From Flavobacteriaceae bacterium (GTDB taxonomy: Bacteria; Bacteroidota; Bacteroidia; Flavobacteriales; Flavobacteriaceae): 38,616 bases of DNA. The DNA lies in NCBI GenBank assembly GCA_947457105.1, contig CANGUP010000009.1, forward strand, positions 1 to 38,616. Reading direction: 5' to 3'. Under the pieces are notes generated by a model that was given only the letters and a program-made list of their open reading frames with translations, was not told where the DNA came from and did not search any database. The translations under genes were made by a program, and so were the position numbers. The number at the start of each line of letters is the position of its first letter. The first letter of the stretch is position 1. Below, in pieces: positions 25,393-35,617 of this stretch.

Positions 25393-27399
25393 ATGAAAAA
25401 AATAACATTATTCCTAATCTTTTTTGTTATCACTACAACTTTTTCACAAGAAAAATTAGATGAAGTGAAAATTGATATCAAGCAAAAAGGAATAAAAAAA
25501 TCACTCACAAAAACAGCCAATACTTCTGTAGTTACAAGTAAAGAATTACTAAAAGCAGCTTGTTGTAATTTGGCAGAAAGCTTTGAAACAAATCCATCAA
25601 TTGATGTCAATTTTTCTGATGCTTTGACAGGAACCAAACAAATAAAAATGTTAGGTTTAACTTCACCATATTTAATGATTACAGAGGAAAACATTCCTTC
25701 AGTAAGAGGTGCATCACAAGCTTATGGTTTATCATTTACGCCAGGAACATGGATTGATAATATCCAAATTACAAAAGGTGCCGGAAGTGTTGTCAACGGA
25801 TACGAAAGTATTTCAGGACAAATAAATACTGAAATTATTAAACCATTAAATGATATACCTTTCTTCTTTAATGCTTATGGATCTACCGATTCAAGATATG
25901 AGGTAAACACTCATTTTAATAAAAAATTTTCAGATAAATTAGCTACTAGTTTATACATTCACGGTAACACAAGAGTTGCAAAAAATGACATGAATGATGA
26001 TGAGTTTTTAGATAATCCACTTGGGAAACAAATTAATTTTGTTAATAGATGGCATTATGCAAGTGCTGAAACAGGCTGGGTGTCTTTTGTTAATTATAAA
26101 TTTATGAAAGATGAAAAACAAACTGGAACTGTAGACTTTAATCCCGATGTTGATAAATTAACTACAAATCATTGGGGCTCAGAAATTAATACGGAACGTT
26201 TTGATTTATCTACTAAAATTGGGTATATATTTAAAGATATGCCTTATCAAAGCATTGGTTTTCAAAATGCTTTTAGTAGTCATAATCAGCAATCGTATTT
26301 TGGATTAAATCAGTATGATATAAAACAACAAAGCTATTATTCAAATTTGATTTTCAATTCGATTATTAATAATACTATGCACAAGTTTGCTACTGGTTTG
26401 AATTTTACTTATGACAAATATTCTGAATTTGTCAACTTATCTGATGTGAGTCGAATTGATAATTCGGTTGGTGCTTTCTTCGAATATACTTTTGATAACA
26501 ATAACAAGTTTAGTTATGTTTTAGGAGGACGATTTGATTATCAAAATAGGTTGGGAGCTTTTTTTACCCCAAGATTACATATTAGATATAATCCATGGGA
26601 AAAATCTGTTCTTAGATTTTCTGCAGGAAGAGGAAAACGAGCAGCCAATATTTTTGCTGAGAATCAACAACTTTTTGCAAGTTCAAGACTTTTTTCAATA
26701 CTTGATACAGATGGTAAAATATATGGGTTAGATCCAGAGATAGCATGGAACTATGGTGTAAGTTTTACTCAAAATTTTATTTTATTTGGCAAAAGTGCCG
26801 ATGTGACATTAGATTTTTATCGAACAGATTTTCAAAATCAAGTCATTGTTGATGTAATGCAAAGTTCTCAACAGGTGTTGTTTTATAATTTAAGAGGAAA
26901 TTCGTACGCAAATAGTTTGCAAATAGATTTTAACTATGAAATCATTAAGCATTTCAATTTGAGAACAGCTTATAAATATTATGATATATCAACCGATTAT
27001 TTGTCTGGAAATTTTCAAAGACCTTTGCAATCTAAACATCGTTTTTTCAGTAATTTAGAATATGAAACTCATATTAGCAATGAAGGACAACAATGGCGAT
27101 TTGATGCAACATTTAATTGGTTAGGAAAACAACAACTTCCTACTACATCTGGCAACCCGATTGGAGATGTTTTTCCTGAGTTTTCTCCGTCATTTTCAAC
27201 ATTAAACTTGCAAGTAACTATACAACAATCTAAAAACTTTGAAATGTATTTCGGTGGTGAAAATATTGGTAATTATCGTCAAACGAATGCAATTTTAGGT
27301 AAAAATAATCCGTTTGGAATGTATTTTGATACTTCTGTAGTGTATGCTCCAATTTTTGGACAAATGTATTATGCAGGATTAAGATTTAAAATAAAATAA
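25393..27399 (+). CDS. TonB-dependent outer-membrane receptor of the metal cassette
   Basis: 668 residues: signal peptide (1-19), a plug domain (about 40-155) with LAESFETNPSIDV, KQIKMLGL and ITKGAGSVVNGYESISGQINTE-like content, then a ~500-residue 22-strand barrel ending in an aromatic-rich strand (QMYYAGLRFKIK). It lacks the N-terminal carboxypeptidase-like domain of SusC proteins. The plug contains an unusual vicinal cysteine pair (Cys57-Cys58 in KAACCNL). Flanked by HYC_CC_PP and HMA proteins, it probably carries a transition metal or its chelate, with copper the best guess from the HMA neighbour. A hairpin repeat sits directly before the start codon. Confidence 0.88.
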   Translation: MKKITLFLIFFVITTTFSQEKLDEVKIDIKQKGIKKSLTKTANTSVVTSKELLKAACCNLAESFETNPSIDVNFSDALTGTKQIKMLGLTSPYLMITEENIPSVRGASQAYGLSFTPGTWIDNIQITKGAGSVVNGYESISGQINTEIIKPLNDIPFFFNAYGSTDSRYEVNTHFNKKFSDKLATSLYIHGNTRVAKNDMNDDEFLDNPLGKQINFVNRWHYASAETGWVSFVNYKFMKDEKQTGTVDFNPDVDKLTTNHWGSEINTERFDLSTKIGYIFKDMPYQSIGFQNAFSSHNQQSYFGLNQYDIKQQSYYSNLIFNSIINNTMHKFATGLNFTYDKYSEFVNLSDVSRIDNSVGAFFEYTFDNNNKFSYVLGGRFDYQNRLGAFFTPRLHIRYNPWEKSVLRFSAGRGKRAANIFAENQQLFASSRLFSILDTDGKIYGLDPEIAWNYGVSFTQNFILFGKSADVTLDFYRTDFQNQVIVDVMQSSQQVLFYNLRGNSYANSLQIDFNYEIIKHFNLRTAYKYYDISTDYLSGNFQRPLQSKHRFFSNLEYETHISNEGQQWRFDATFNWLGKQQLPTTSGNPIGDVFPEFSPSFSTLNLQVTIQQSKNFEMYFGGENIGNYRQTNAILGKNNPFGMYFDTSVVYAPIFGQMYYAGLRFKIK

Positions 27400-27416
27400 T
27401 AATAAAATATTAAATT

Positions 27417-27758
27417 ATGAAAAACATATTAATTGGAATGATGCTACTATTTGTAACATTTTCAACACAAGCTCAAGACAAAAAAAATAAAAATGCTAAA
27501 TACGAAATTGAGGTAGGAGGAAATTGCGATATGTGCAAAAAAAGAATTGAGAAAGCCGCTTTTTCTGTAAAAGGTGTTAAAAGTGCCGATTATCATTTAG
27601 ATCACAATACATTACATTTAATAATTAATGAAGAGAAATGTTCAATTTTAGATGTTGAAAAAGCCATTGCTAATGTTGGTCATGATACTGATAAAGTAAA
27701 AGCTAAAGATGAAGTATATGAAAGTCTTCATGGGTGTTGCCACTATGAAAGAAAATAG
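27417..27758 (+). CDS. Exported heavy-metal-associated (HMA) domain protein
   Basis: 113 residues: signal peptide (1-20, ending TQAQ), then one ferredoxin-like HMA domain (about 28-95) with the metal motif CDMC (37-40; CxxC) and the usual GHDTDKVKA end. A second thiol cluster HGCCHY (105-110) lies at the C-terminus. It should bind Cu(I) or a similar soft metal in the periplasm and could pass it to or from the TonB receptor encoded 17 bp upstream. A terminator follows. Confidence 0.88.
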   Translation: MKNILIGMMLLFVTFSTQAQDKKNKNAKYEIEVGGNCDMCKKRIEKAAFSVKGVKSADYHLDHNTLHLIINEEKCSILDVEKAIANVGHDTDKVKAKDEVYESLHGCCHYERK

Positions 27759-27761
27759 ATT

Positions 27762-27793
27762 ATAAAATCTCTAAAAAAGTAGAGAGATTTTAT
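27762..27793 (+). terminator. Intrinsic terminator of the metal cassette
   Basis: An 11-bp stem (ATAAAATCTCT with AGAGATTTTAT) and 10-base loop, followed by GTTGTATTTTTATA, directly after the HMA gene. Confidence 0.65.
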
Positions 27794-27927
27794 GTTGTAT
27801 TTTTATATAATGTATAAATAATGAGGATTATGTTATATTTAAGTCAAAAAAGCGAATTAGATTGCCTTATAAATAAATAATCGTTACTTTCACGTGCTCA
27901 AACTAAAATAACTTATTTATCACATTT

Positions 27928-28596
27928 ATGAATGATTTTGATTGGAAACAACTACTTAACCCAGAATTTTATATTCTATTAGAATTTGGTGGAATAAAAA
28001 TTGGTCTTTACGTTGTTTTATTTATAGTATTTGCCGAAACAGGATTATTAGCAGGATTCTTTTTACCAGGTGATAGTTTACTTTTTTTATGTGGAATTTA
28101 TAGTCAGCTTTTAATGAATGAGCTATCAACAGGAAGTGATTTTCTTAATGTTTCCTTTTTAGCATTTTTAGTTGCAATAATGGGAATTGTGGGAAACATG
28201 GTGGGTTATTGGTTTGGAAAGAAAAGTGGAAGTTATTTATTTAAAAGAGAAGATAGTTTCTTTTTTAAGAAAAAATATTTGTTTCAATCAAAAGATTTTT
28301 TTGATAAATATGGAACAAAAGCAATTGTATTTGCTAGATTTTTACCAGTTGTAAGAACTTTTGCTCCTGTTGTTGCCGGAATTGTAGAAATGGAAAGAAA
28401 AAAGTTTATGTTCTATAATATTTTAGGCTCGCTATTGTGGTCATTTACCTTGATATTTGCCGGACATTATTTGTATGAGTTATTTTTAACACAATTCAAA
28501 ATCGATTTAAAACATTACATTGAATATATCGTAATTGGAATAGTTTTAGTGACAACAATTCCGGTCATAATGAAATTTTTGAAAAAGAGAAATTAA
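27928..28596 (+). CDS. DedA family membrane protein
   Basis: 222-residue inner-membrane protein of the DedA/VTT superfamily, whose members act in phospholipid (undecaprenyl phosphate or phosphatidylethanolamine) translocation and membrane homeostasis. Family motifs are clear: FAETGLLAGFFLPGDSLL (35-52), GYWFGKKSG, a central FDKYGTKAIVFARFLPVVRTFAPVVAG block and a final membrane helix ending in a basic tail. Which lipid it handles cannot be told. It is probably monocistronic: a terminator precedes its gene and another follows. Confidence 0.92.
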   Translation: MNDFDWKQLLNPEFYILLEFGGIKIGLYVVLFIVFAETGLLAGFFLPGDSLLFLCGIYSQLLMNELSTGSDFLNVSFLAFLVAIMGIVGNMVGYWFGKKSGSYLFKREDSFFFKKKYLFQSKDFFDKYGTKAIVFARFLPVVRTFAPVVAGIVEMERKKFMFYNILGSLLWSFTLIFAGHYLYELFLTQFKIDLKHYIEYIVIGIVLVTTIPVIMKFLKKRN

Positions 28597-28609
28597 ATTT
28601 ATTAAATAT

Positions 28610-28650
28610 AAAATCCGTCAAGTTTTTCAACAAGACGGATTTTTTATTTT
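28610..28650. terminator. Terminator between dedA and groL
   Basis: A 10-bp stem (AAAATCCGTC with GACGGATTTT; inner GTT/AAC pairs), followed by TTTATTTT on the plus strand. On the minus strand TTTTATATTT follows the stem, so it can also end the groES-groL transcript. Confidence 0.75.
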
Positions 28651-28653
28651 TAT

Positions 28654-28688
28654 TACTTCGTACTTCGTATTTTCTACTTCGTACTTAT
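28654..28688. repeat. 7-bp tandem array TACTTCG near the groL 3' end
   Basis: Five heptamers in register: TACTTCG, TACTTCG, TATTTTC, TACTTCG, TACTTAT. This is the most regular of the heptamer arrays and ends three bases from the groL stop codon. Confidence 0.7.
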
Positions 28689-28691
28689 AAA

Positions 28692-30371
<1,680 letters not shown>

Positions 30372-30377
30372 TTATTA

Positions 30378-30653
30378 TTAGATTATTGCAAGAATATCAT
30401 CTTCTCTCATGATTAGATAATCTTTTCCATCAAGTTTTAAATCGGTTCCTGCGTATTTTCCATAGAGAACGATATCTCCAACTTTTACAGTCATTGGTTC
30501 GTCTTTTTTCCCATTTCCTACTGCAACAACAGTTCCTTTTTGAGGTTTTTCTTTGGCTGTGTCGGGAATTATAATTCCAGAAGCAGTTTGTGTTTCGGCA
30601 GCAGCGGGTTCCACGATTACGCGGTCTGAAAGCGGTTTAATGTTTAGTGCCAT
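30378..30653 (-). CDS. groS: 10 kDa co-chaperonin GroES
   Basis: Heptameric lid of GroEL. 91 residues with the conserved start [12 protein letters not shown], the mobile loop around [16 protein letters not shown] (which contacts GroEL), [10 protein letters not shown] and the C-terminal [13 protein letters not shown]. It is first in the groS-groL operon, 54 bp before groL. Confidence 0.97.
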   Translation of the reverse strand: MALNIKPLSDRVIVEPAAAETQTASGIIIPDTAKEKPQKGTVVAVGNGKKDEPMTVKVGDIVLYGKYAGTDLKLDGKDYLIMREDDILAII

Positions 30654-30704
30654 AATTCGTATATTTATATTAATTAAAATTTTAAGATTGCTATTTAATA
30701 GTCA

Positions 30705-30751
30705 GAAATTGTGCCATTGGTTAAAAACTGACAATTTTTCAGCGAAGGTAA
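30705..30751 (-). promoter_or_regulatory. Candidate control region of groS-groL
   Basis: Minus-strand order: TACCTTCG (30744-30751, near -7 consensus with one mismatch), then the 15-bp imperfect palindrome CTGAAAAATTGTCAG (30728-30742), then TGGCAC (30711-30716) followed after five bases by CTGA. The last two have the spacing of a sigma-54 -24/-12 promoter, but the -12 GC is imperfect. No CIRCE-type TTAGCACTC repeat is present, so HrcA control is not indicated. Confidence 0.35.
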
Positions 30752-30832
30752 TGAAAGTTGACAGATTGCATAACTATATTTTAAGTGGGTTTAATTTTTC
30801 TTTAGAAAAAATCAATAATTTTAACAAAAAAA

Positions 30833-30856
30833 AATTCCCGAAATTACTCGGGAATT
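30833..30856 (-). terminator. Intrinsic terminator of secG
   Basis: A 9-bp stem (AATTCCCGA with TCGGGAATT) followed on the minus strand by TTTTTTTTG, 21 bp after the secG stop; it should end the miaB-secG cluster's transcript. Confidence 0.8.
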
Positions 30857-30877
30857 CATTTATAAAATATATATTTC

Positions 30878-31252
30878 TTATTTTTTCACTGGAGTTGTAG
30901 GTGTAGCTTCAGGTTTTGTAGCAGTTGTAGTAGTGCTAGCTGCTGGAGTTTCTGCTTTGTCAGTTTTAGGAGCTTCTGTTTGTGGTGCAACTGGTTCAAT
31001 TAAACTTTTGTTATCGCTTAAAGTTCCTGTAAAACTTAAACTAGATAATAAAACTAATGTGATTAATGATCCTGCTAGTACCCATGTACTTTTGTCTAAA
31101 AAGTCAGTTGTTTTTTGTACACCACCTAATTGTTGTGAACCTCCAATAGCTGAAGATAAACCACCACCTTTAGGGTTTTGTACCATGATTACTATGATTA
31201 ATAAGAAACATACGATTGTTATTAATACTAAAAAAATTGAAAATGTGCTCAT
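30878..31252 (-). CDS. secG: Preprotein translocase subunit SecG
   Basis: Small SecYEG subunit that assists protein translocation. 124 residues: two membrane helices (about 4-24 and 56-75) enclose the conserved loop MVQNPKGGGLSSAIGGS (23-39) and FLDKSTW. A Pro/Thr/Ala/Lys-rich tail (about 85-124) extends beyond the classical protein, as often in Bacteroidota. It starts three bases after the TPR-like gene, at the end of the cluster. Confidence 0.92.
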   Translation of the reverse strand: MSTFSIFLVLITIVCFLLIIVIMVQNPKGGGLSSAIGGSQQLGGVQKTTDFLDKSTWVLAGSLITLVLLSSLSFTGTLSDNKSLIEPVAPQTEAPKTDKAETPAASTTTTATKPEATPTTPVKK

Positions 31253-31255
31253 TGC

Positions 31256-32071
31256 TTAATTATTATTGTTTTGTTGTAAATTCTTAATATCCGAAATTCG
31301 GTCTGCAAAGAAACTACTTTTTTCTGGATATTTCAAAATTAATATTTCATAAGCTTGAATTGCTTTCTGATATTTTTTTTGCTCTAAATAAACTTTTGCC
31401 AAAGTTTCGGTCATTAAGTAAGATTTATCCTCTGTAATAGGTATTGATATTACTGAATTACTTTCTTTATTTACAGGTGGTATTTTTGGACTTGATTCAA
31501 TAAATTTATCTATCATTTCCAATTTTTTCTTCCTAACAATCTCTGCCTCTGTTGGTGTTTCTTTTCTTTCAATTGGTTTCAATCTTGAAAGTTGTAACCA
31601 TTCTTGAAATGAATGTTTTTCTTCTTTTGTGAATTCTAAAGGTTTTCCAATCTCTAATTTTTCTTTAATATTTTCCTCTTCAGGAGATGCTTTAGCAATA
31701 GATGATAAAATAGATTGCTCTAAAGAATTTACAGATTCAGCTGTGCTTGAATATTCAACAATTTCACTGCCAACTACATCAATATTTAATAATTCGGCAA
31801 CTTTTTGATCATATAAACCATTTTGAACCGTTACAAAATTGTCTGATGTTATAAAATCAAACAGAATAGATCTATCTGTAGTAAATGCTGCTGCTACCTT
31901 TAAGGCATAATTATATTTAAAACTGTCTTGATTGTACAAATGTTTTAATCGCAAAACTCGAGCACTTTGAAAATAAGGAAATTCCTCAATAATTTTTTCC
32001 AAAGCAATATTGTGTCGCTCATTAATGGCGTCGGGTTTATTGATTAGGTAGGTGTAGTCAGTTAAGTTCAA
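31256..32071 (-). CDS. TPR-like protein between lptE and secG
   Basis: 271 residues, soluble, helical, no signal peptide. The N-terminal region has IIEEFPYFQSARVLRLKHLY; the C-terminal region (about 215-262) contains a TPR-like helix pair, ETLAKVYLEQKKYQKAIQAY followed by EILILKYPEKSSFFADRI. The middle (about 115-200) is Glu/Lys-rich and may be disordered. A protein of this kind regularly sits between lptE and secG in flavobacteria; its function is unknown. The start is TTG at 32071, chosen because the family-like sequence begins there and no upstream ATG is near. Confidence 0.65.
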   Translation of the reverse strand: MNLTDYTYLINKPDAINERHNIALEKIIEEFPYFQSARVLRLKHLYNQDSFKYNYALKVAAAFTTDRSILFDFITSDNFVTVQNGLYDQKVAELLNIDVVGSEIVEYSSTAESVNSLEQSILSSIAKASPEEENIKEKLEIGKPLEFTKEEKHSFQEWLQLSRLKPIERKETPTEAEIVRKKKLEMIDKFIESSPKIPPVNKESNSVISIPITEDKSYLMTETLAKVYLEQKKYQKAIQAYEILILKYPEKSSFFADRISDIKNLQQNNNN

Positions 32072-32132
32072 TTTTGTCAGTTTTCAAGTTGAGTTTTCAA
32101 TTTTCAGTTTGTGATTGTAAATTTATAAATTT

Positions 32133-32167
32133 AACAGCTAACTGTTACTGAATACTGCTAACTATAA
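32133..32167. repeat. 7-bp tandem array after lptE
   Basis: Five heptamers: AACAGCT, AACTGTT, ACTGAAT, ACTGCTA, ACTATAA, ending two bases from the lptE stop codon. The rest of this 98-bp gap (32072-32132) holds looser GTTTTCA/ATTTTCA repeats with partial 7-bp spacing. Confidence 0.5.
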
Positions 32168-32169
32168 TT

Positions 32170-32673
32170 TTACCATTTAGCAAGAGATTCATTAAAAATG
32201 TCTTGTGTAATTCTGGTGAAGATTTCATCTAAAAGAGTATTTAATCTTGCGCCTGTTGGGTTTTCTGAGGCATCAAAATCAACAAAAAAAGAAAAAGTCT
32301 TTTCAAAATTATCGGCTTCTTTGTTTTTATTTACAAATCTAACATTAACCGTAACAGAAAGTCTACTTTGAGCTGCTTTTTGATCAGCAGTAGCTGTCAT
32401 TGGTGTAATATTATATTGAGTAATTTCACCTTCATAAAGTAAATCACCACTAGTATTAGTTAGATTTAAGTTAGTTTGGTTTTGTAATATTTCTTGTAAT
32501 TTGATTGTGAAAGTTCTCTCAATTCCGGGTTCAATTAATGGTGCATTATTCTGAAAATAATTTACTTGAACAGTTTTTGCGTCAATTGGTCCTGTACCAG
32601 TGAAATTGTAGGGTCCGCAACTATTTAAAGTTAAAGCGACAAAAAAGAATACTATGTATTTTATTTTATTCAT
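32170..32673 (-). CDS. lptE: LPS-assembly lipoprotein LptE
   Basis: Outer-membrane lipoprotein that plugs the LptD barrel and helps insert lipopolysaccharide. 167 residues with a lipobox LNSC (Cys19) and the Bacteroidota LptE features CGPYNFTG, VQVNYFQNNAPLIEPGIERTF-type start of the mature domain, the LYEGEITQYNI strand and TRITQDIFNESLAKW near the end. LptE is weakly conserved; lipobox, length and context between the activator gene and secG support the call. Confidence 0.85.
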   Translation of the reverse strand: MNKIKYIVFFFVALTLNSCGPYNFTGTGPIDAKTVQVNYFQNNAPLIEPGIERTFTIKLQEILQNQTNLNLTNTSGDLLYEGEITQYNITPMTATADQKAAQSRLSVTVNVRFVNKNKEADNFEKTFSFFVDFDASENPTGARLNTLLDEIFTRITQDIFNESLAKW

Positions 32674-32737
32674 CAGAATTTAAAAAGCCAAAGATATATT
32701 TTTTTATTTCAATAATTGTTAATCCTTTTATAATGAA

Positions 32738-33997
32738 TTACAAATCGTATTGTTTAATTTTTCGATATAAAGTTCGTTCAGAAATCCCTAATTCATCGGC
32801 TGCTGCTTTTCTTTTTCCTTTGTTTTTTTCTAAAGATTTTTTGATGAGCTCAATTTCTTTTTGTTCCAATTTCAAAATTTCTTCTTCCTCAACAGTTTCT
32901 GCAAATAAGTAGTTGTTGTCATCTTCGTCATCTTCGAATTCTTCTTGTTCAACTTCTTCTGCTTTTGGAATTATTGCATTTCGTGGTTGATCCTCAAAAA
33001 ATGTTTCCTCGTCAGATTTACCATAAACTTTTTGAATCAAATTTGGATTGATGTCTTGTACTTTTGCACCATTTTTCATCAATTCTAAAGTCAATTTCTT
33101 CAAATCATTTAAATCACTTTTCATATCAAAAAGCACTTTGTACAAAATATCTCTTTCGGTAGAAAAATCATTTTCAGCTTTTTTCCCACCAATAATACTC
33201 GGTAATTGACTTCCTTCTTGTGGTAAATAAGACATTAATGTTTGAAGTGAAATTTCTCTTTTAGTCTCTAAAACCGATATTTGTTCTGCAGAATTTCGCA
33301 ATTGACGAATATTTCCACTCCAACGATAATTTAGTAAATATTTTACCGCATCATCGTCAAGTTTTATTGCTGGCATTTTGTATTTGTGAGCAAAGTCAGA
33401 GGCAAATTTTCTAAACAATAAATGAATATCGTCTTTTCGTTCGCGCAATGGTGGAAGGCCTATTTCAACTGTACTTAAACGATAATATAAATCTTCACGG
33501 AATTTCCCTTTTTCGATAGCGTCAAACATATTTACATTCGTCGCTGCCACAATTCGAACATTTGTTTTTTGAACTTGTGATGAACCTACTTTTATAAATT
33601 CACCATTTTCTAAAACACGTAACAAACGAACTTGAGTGGTTAAAGGTAATTCTCCGACTTCATCAAGAAAAATAGTTCCGCCATCAGCTACTTCAAAATA
33701 ACCTTCACGGGCATTATTTGCACCTGTGAAAGAGCCTTTTTCGTGACCAAAAAGTTCACTATCAATTGTTCCTTCCGGAATTGCACCACAGTTTACAGCG
33801 ATGTATTTTCCATGTTTTCTATGAGAAAGTGAATGGATTATCTTTGGAATGCTTTCTTTCCCAACGCCACTTTCTCCAACTACCAAAACCGAAATATCAG
33901 TAGGAGCAACCTGAATCGCTTTTTCTACCGCACGATTGAGCTTTGGATCGTTTCCAATAATTTCAAATCGTTGTTTTATAGATTGTACTGTTTCCAT
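32738..33997 (-). CDS. Sigma-54-dependent activator without sensory domain
   Basis: AAA+ enhancer-binding protein of 419 residues that should drive open-complex formation at sigma-54 promoters. The AAA+ domain starts almost at the N-terminus: Walker A GESGVGKESI (41-50), the sigma-54 contact loop GSFTGA (88-93; the usual GAFTGA with Ala to Ser), Walker B TIFLDEVGEL (108-117). A low-complexity acidic linker (about 340-385) precedes a Fis-type HTH (395-419, ADELGISERTLYRKIKQ). There is no receiver, GAF or PAS domain, so control must come from expression level or a partner, as with PspF. It lies between miaB and lptE; a hairpin repeat sits directly before its start. Confidence 0.9.
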   Translation of the reverse strand: METVQSIKQRFEIIGNDPKLNRAVEKAIQVAPTDISVLVVGESGVGKESIPKIIHSLSHRKHGKYIAVNCGAIPEGTIDSELFGHEKGSFTGANNAREGYFEVADGGTIFLDEVGELPLTTQVRLLRVLENGEFIKVGSSQVQKTNVRIVAATNVNMFDAIEKGKFREDLYYRLSTVEIGLPPLRERKDDIHLLFRKFASDFAHKYKMPAIKLDDDAVKYLLNYRWSGNIRQLRNSAEQISVLETKREISLQTLMSYLPQEGSQLPSIIGGKKAENDFSTERDILYKVLFDMKSDLNDLKKLTLELMKNGAKVQDINPNLIQKVYGKSDEETFFEDQPRNAIIPKAEEVEQEEFEDDEDDNNYLFAETVEEEEILKLEQKEIELIKKSLEKNKGKRKAAADELGISERTLYRKIKQYDL

Positions 33998-33999
33998 TT

Positions 34000-34020
34000 A
34001 TGCTGAATTTATTTCAGTAT
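34000..34020 (-). repeat. Start-codon hairpin repeat, copy 2 (activator gene)
   Basis: Minus strand: ATACTGAA, loop ATAAA, TTCAGCAT (one mismatch), ending two bases (AA) before the activator's ATG. It fills most of the 32-bp gap between miaB and this gene. Confidence 0.7.
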
Positions 34021-34029
34021 CTTTTGTTT

Positions 34030-35478
34030 TTAATTCATCTCGCTGTATCCAACAGCTTCACCAATTAATGTTCCGCTTGTGCAATTTGTTATTTTTACAT
34101 TTACGAAATCACCAATTTTATAATGCTCTTTCGGAAAAACAGCAGTAATACTTTGTGAATTTCTTCCAGATAAATCATTATCCGATTTTTTAGAGGTTTT
34201 TTCAACCAAGACTTCAACGGTTTGTCCTAAAAACTCTTTTGTTCTAAAAGCGCTATGAATTCTTTGTAAATCAACTATTTCTTGTAATCTTCTTGCTTTA
34301 GTTTCTTCAGCAACATCGTCTTCCAGTTTTCTTCCTGCCAAAGTTCCAGGACGTTCTGAATACGAATACATATATCCAAAACTGTATTTCACATATTCCA
34401 TTAATGATAAGGTATCTTGATGATCTTCCTCTGTTTCTGTTGGAAAACCAGCAATCATATCTTGAGTTATGCAAACATTTGGAATTATTAATTTGATATT
34501 GTCAATCAATTTCATGTATTCTTCTCGTGTATGAAGTCGATTCATTTCCTTCAATATTCTATTACTTCCAGATTGTACAGGTAAATGAATATGCTTACAA
34601 ATATTTGGATATTTCGCAATTATATGAAGTACTTCTTCATGCATATCTTGAGGATTTGAAGTCGAAAAACGAATTCGCATTTTAGGAAAACCAACAGCCA
34701 CCATTTCTAACAACTGTTCAAATTTGATTGCAGTAGCTTGTTGCATTTCGGTTGCTTTATCAAAATCTTTTTTCAATCCGCCACCATACCAAAGGTAACT
34801 GTCTACATTCTGACCTAAAAGTGTAATTTCTTTATAACCTGTATCCCAAAGTTGCTGAATTTCTGTAATAATACTTTTTGGTTCGCGACTTCTTTCACGA
34901 CCACGCGTAAAAGGCACAACACAAAACGTACACATATTATCACAACCACGAGTAATAGATACAAATGCAGAAACGCCATTAGAATTCAATCGAACAGGCG
35001 AAATGTCACCATAGGTTTCTTCTTTAGATAAAATTACGTTTATAGCATCGCGACCATCTTCAATTTCGGCAAGTAAATTTGGTAAATCTTTATAAGCATC
35101 AGGACCAACAACCATATCAACAATTTTCTCTTGTTCCAAAAATTGTTCTTTTAATCGTTCTGCCATACAGCCCAAAACACCGACTTTCATTTTCGGATTT
35201 ATGTCACGTTTTACGGCATTGTATTTTTCTAAACGTTTTCTTACCGTTTGTTCAGCTTTATCACGAATAGAACAAGTATTAACCAAAACTAAATCGGCTT
35301 CTTCTAATATTTGAGTAGTATTATAACCTTCATTTGTAAGTATAGAAGCTACAATTTCACTATCAGAAAAGTTCATAGCGCAACCATAACTTTCAATATA
35401 AAGTTTCTTTGTGTTTTCGGGTTTATTCTCAAGAACTAAACTTTGTCCTTGTACTTTTTCATCAATTTCTTTTTCCAT
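34030..35478 (-). CDS. miaB: tRNA-2-methylthio-N6-dimethylallyladenosine synthase MiaB
   Basis: Radical-SAM methylthiotransferase that converts i6A37 to ms2i6A37 in tRNAs reading UNN codons. 482 residues. The N-terminal UPF0004 domain has cluster cysteines Cys33 (ESYGCAMN), Cys69 (NTCSIRD) and Cys104 (LGCMAER). The radical-SAM motif CDNMCTFC (179-186) binds the second [4Fe-4S]. A C-terminal TRAM domain (about 415-480) completes the protein. It heads a minus-strand cluster with the sigma-54 activator gene 32 bp downstream. Its own start is preceded by hairpin repeat copy 3. Confidence 0.96.
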   Translation of the reverse strand: MEKEIDEKVQGQSLVLENKPENTKKLYIESYGCAMNFSDSEIVASILTNEGYNTTQILEEADLVLVNTCSIRDKAEQTVRKRLEKYNAVKRDINPKMKVGVLGCMAERLKEQFLEQEKIVDMVVGPDAYKDLPNLLAEIEDGRDAINVILSKEETYGDISPVRLNSNGVSAFVSITRGCDNMCTFCVVPFTRGRERSREPKSIITEIQQLWDTGYKEITLLGQNVDSYLWYGGGLKKDFDKATEMQQATAIKFEQLLEMVAVGFPKMRIRFSTSNPQDMHEEVLHIIAKYPNICKHIHLPVQSGSNRILKEMNRLHTREEYMKLIDNIKLIIPNVCITQDMIAGFPTETEEDHQDTLSLMEYVKYSFGYMYSYSERPGTLAGRKLEDDVAEETKARRLQEIVDLQRIHSAFRTKEFLGQTVEVLVEKTSKKSDNDLSGRNSQSITAVFPKEHYKIGDFVNVKITNCTSGTLIGEAVGYSEMN

Positions 35479-35480
35479 TT

Positions 35481-35501
35481 ATGCTGAACTTGTTTCAGTT
35501 T
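35481..35501 (-). repeat. Start-codon hairpin repeat, copy 3 (miaB)
   Basis: Minus strand: AAACTGAA, loop ACAAG, TTCAGCAT, ending two bases (AA) before the miaB ATG. The inner CTGAA/TTCAG pairs are kept; the outer ones have drifted. Confidence 0.65.
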
Positions 35502-35551
35502 CTATATTCTTTTTTTTAAAGCATCTAATAATCTTCGATTTAATCGGACTA

Positions 35552-35583
35552 CAAAGATAATACTAAATTACAAAATCTGACAA
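35552..35583 (-). promoter_or_regulatory. Candidate promoter of the miaB cluster
   Basis: TTG (35581-35583) and TATCTTTG (35552-35559) on the minus strand with a 21-bp spacer. Transcription would start near 35545, with a leader of about 65 nt. Confidence 0.55.
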
Positions 35584-35591
35584 GATGGCAG
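35577..35591. promoter_or_regulatory. Imperfect palindrome overlapping the miaB -33 region
   Basis: Minus strand CTGCCATCTTGTCAG; it shares CTG-N5-TTGTCAG with the 15-bp palindrome in front of groS. It overlaps the proposed -33 element, a typical operator position. Confidence 0.35.
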
Positions 35592-35617
35592 ATAATGTTT
35601 AACATTCTTTTATTAAG

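Noticed and set aside
28654..28688. CRISPR-like or satellite array
   Set aside because: The units are 7 bp and contiguous with no spacers; no cas genes are in the window.
30654..30832. CIRCE element before groS
   Set aside because: No TTAGCACTC/GAGTGCTAA inverted repeat is present.
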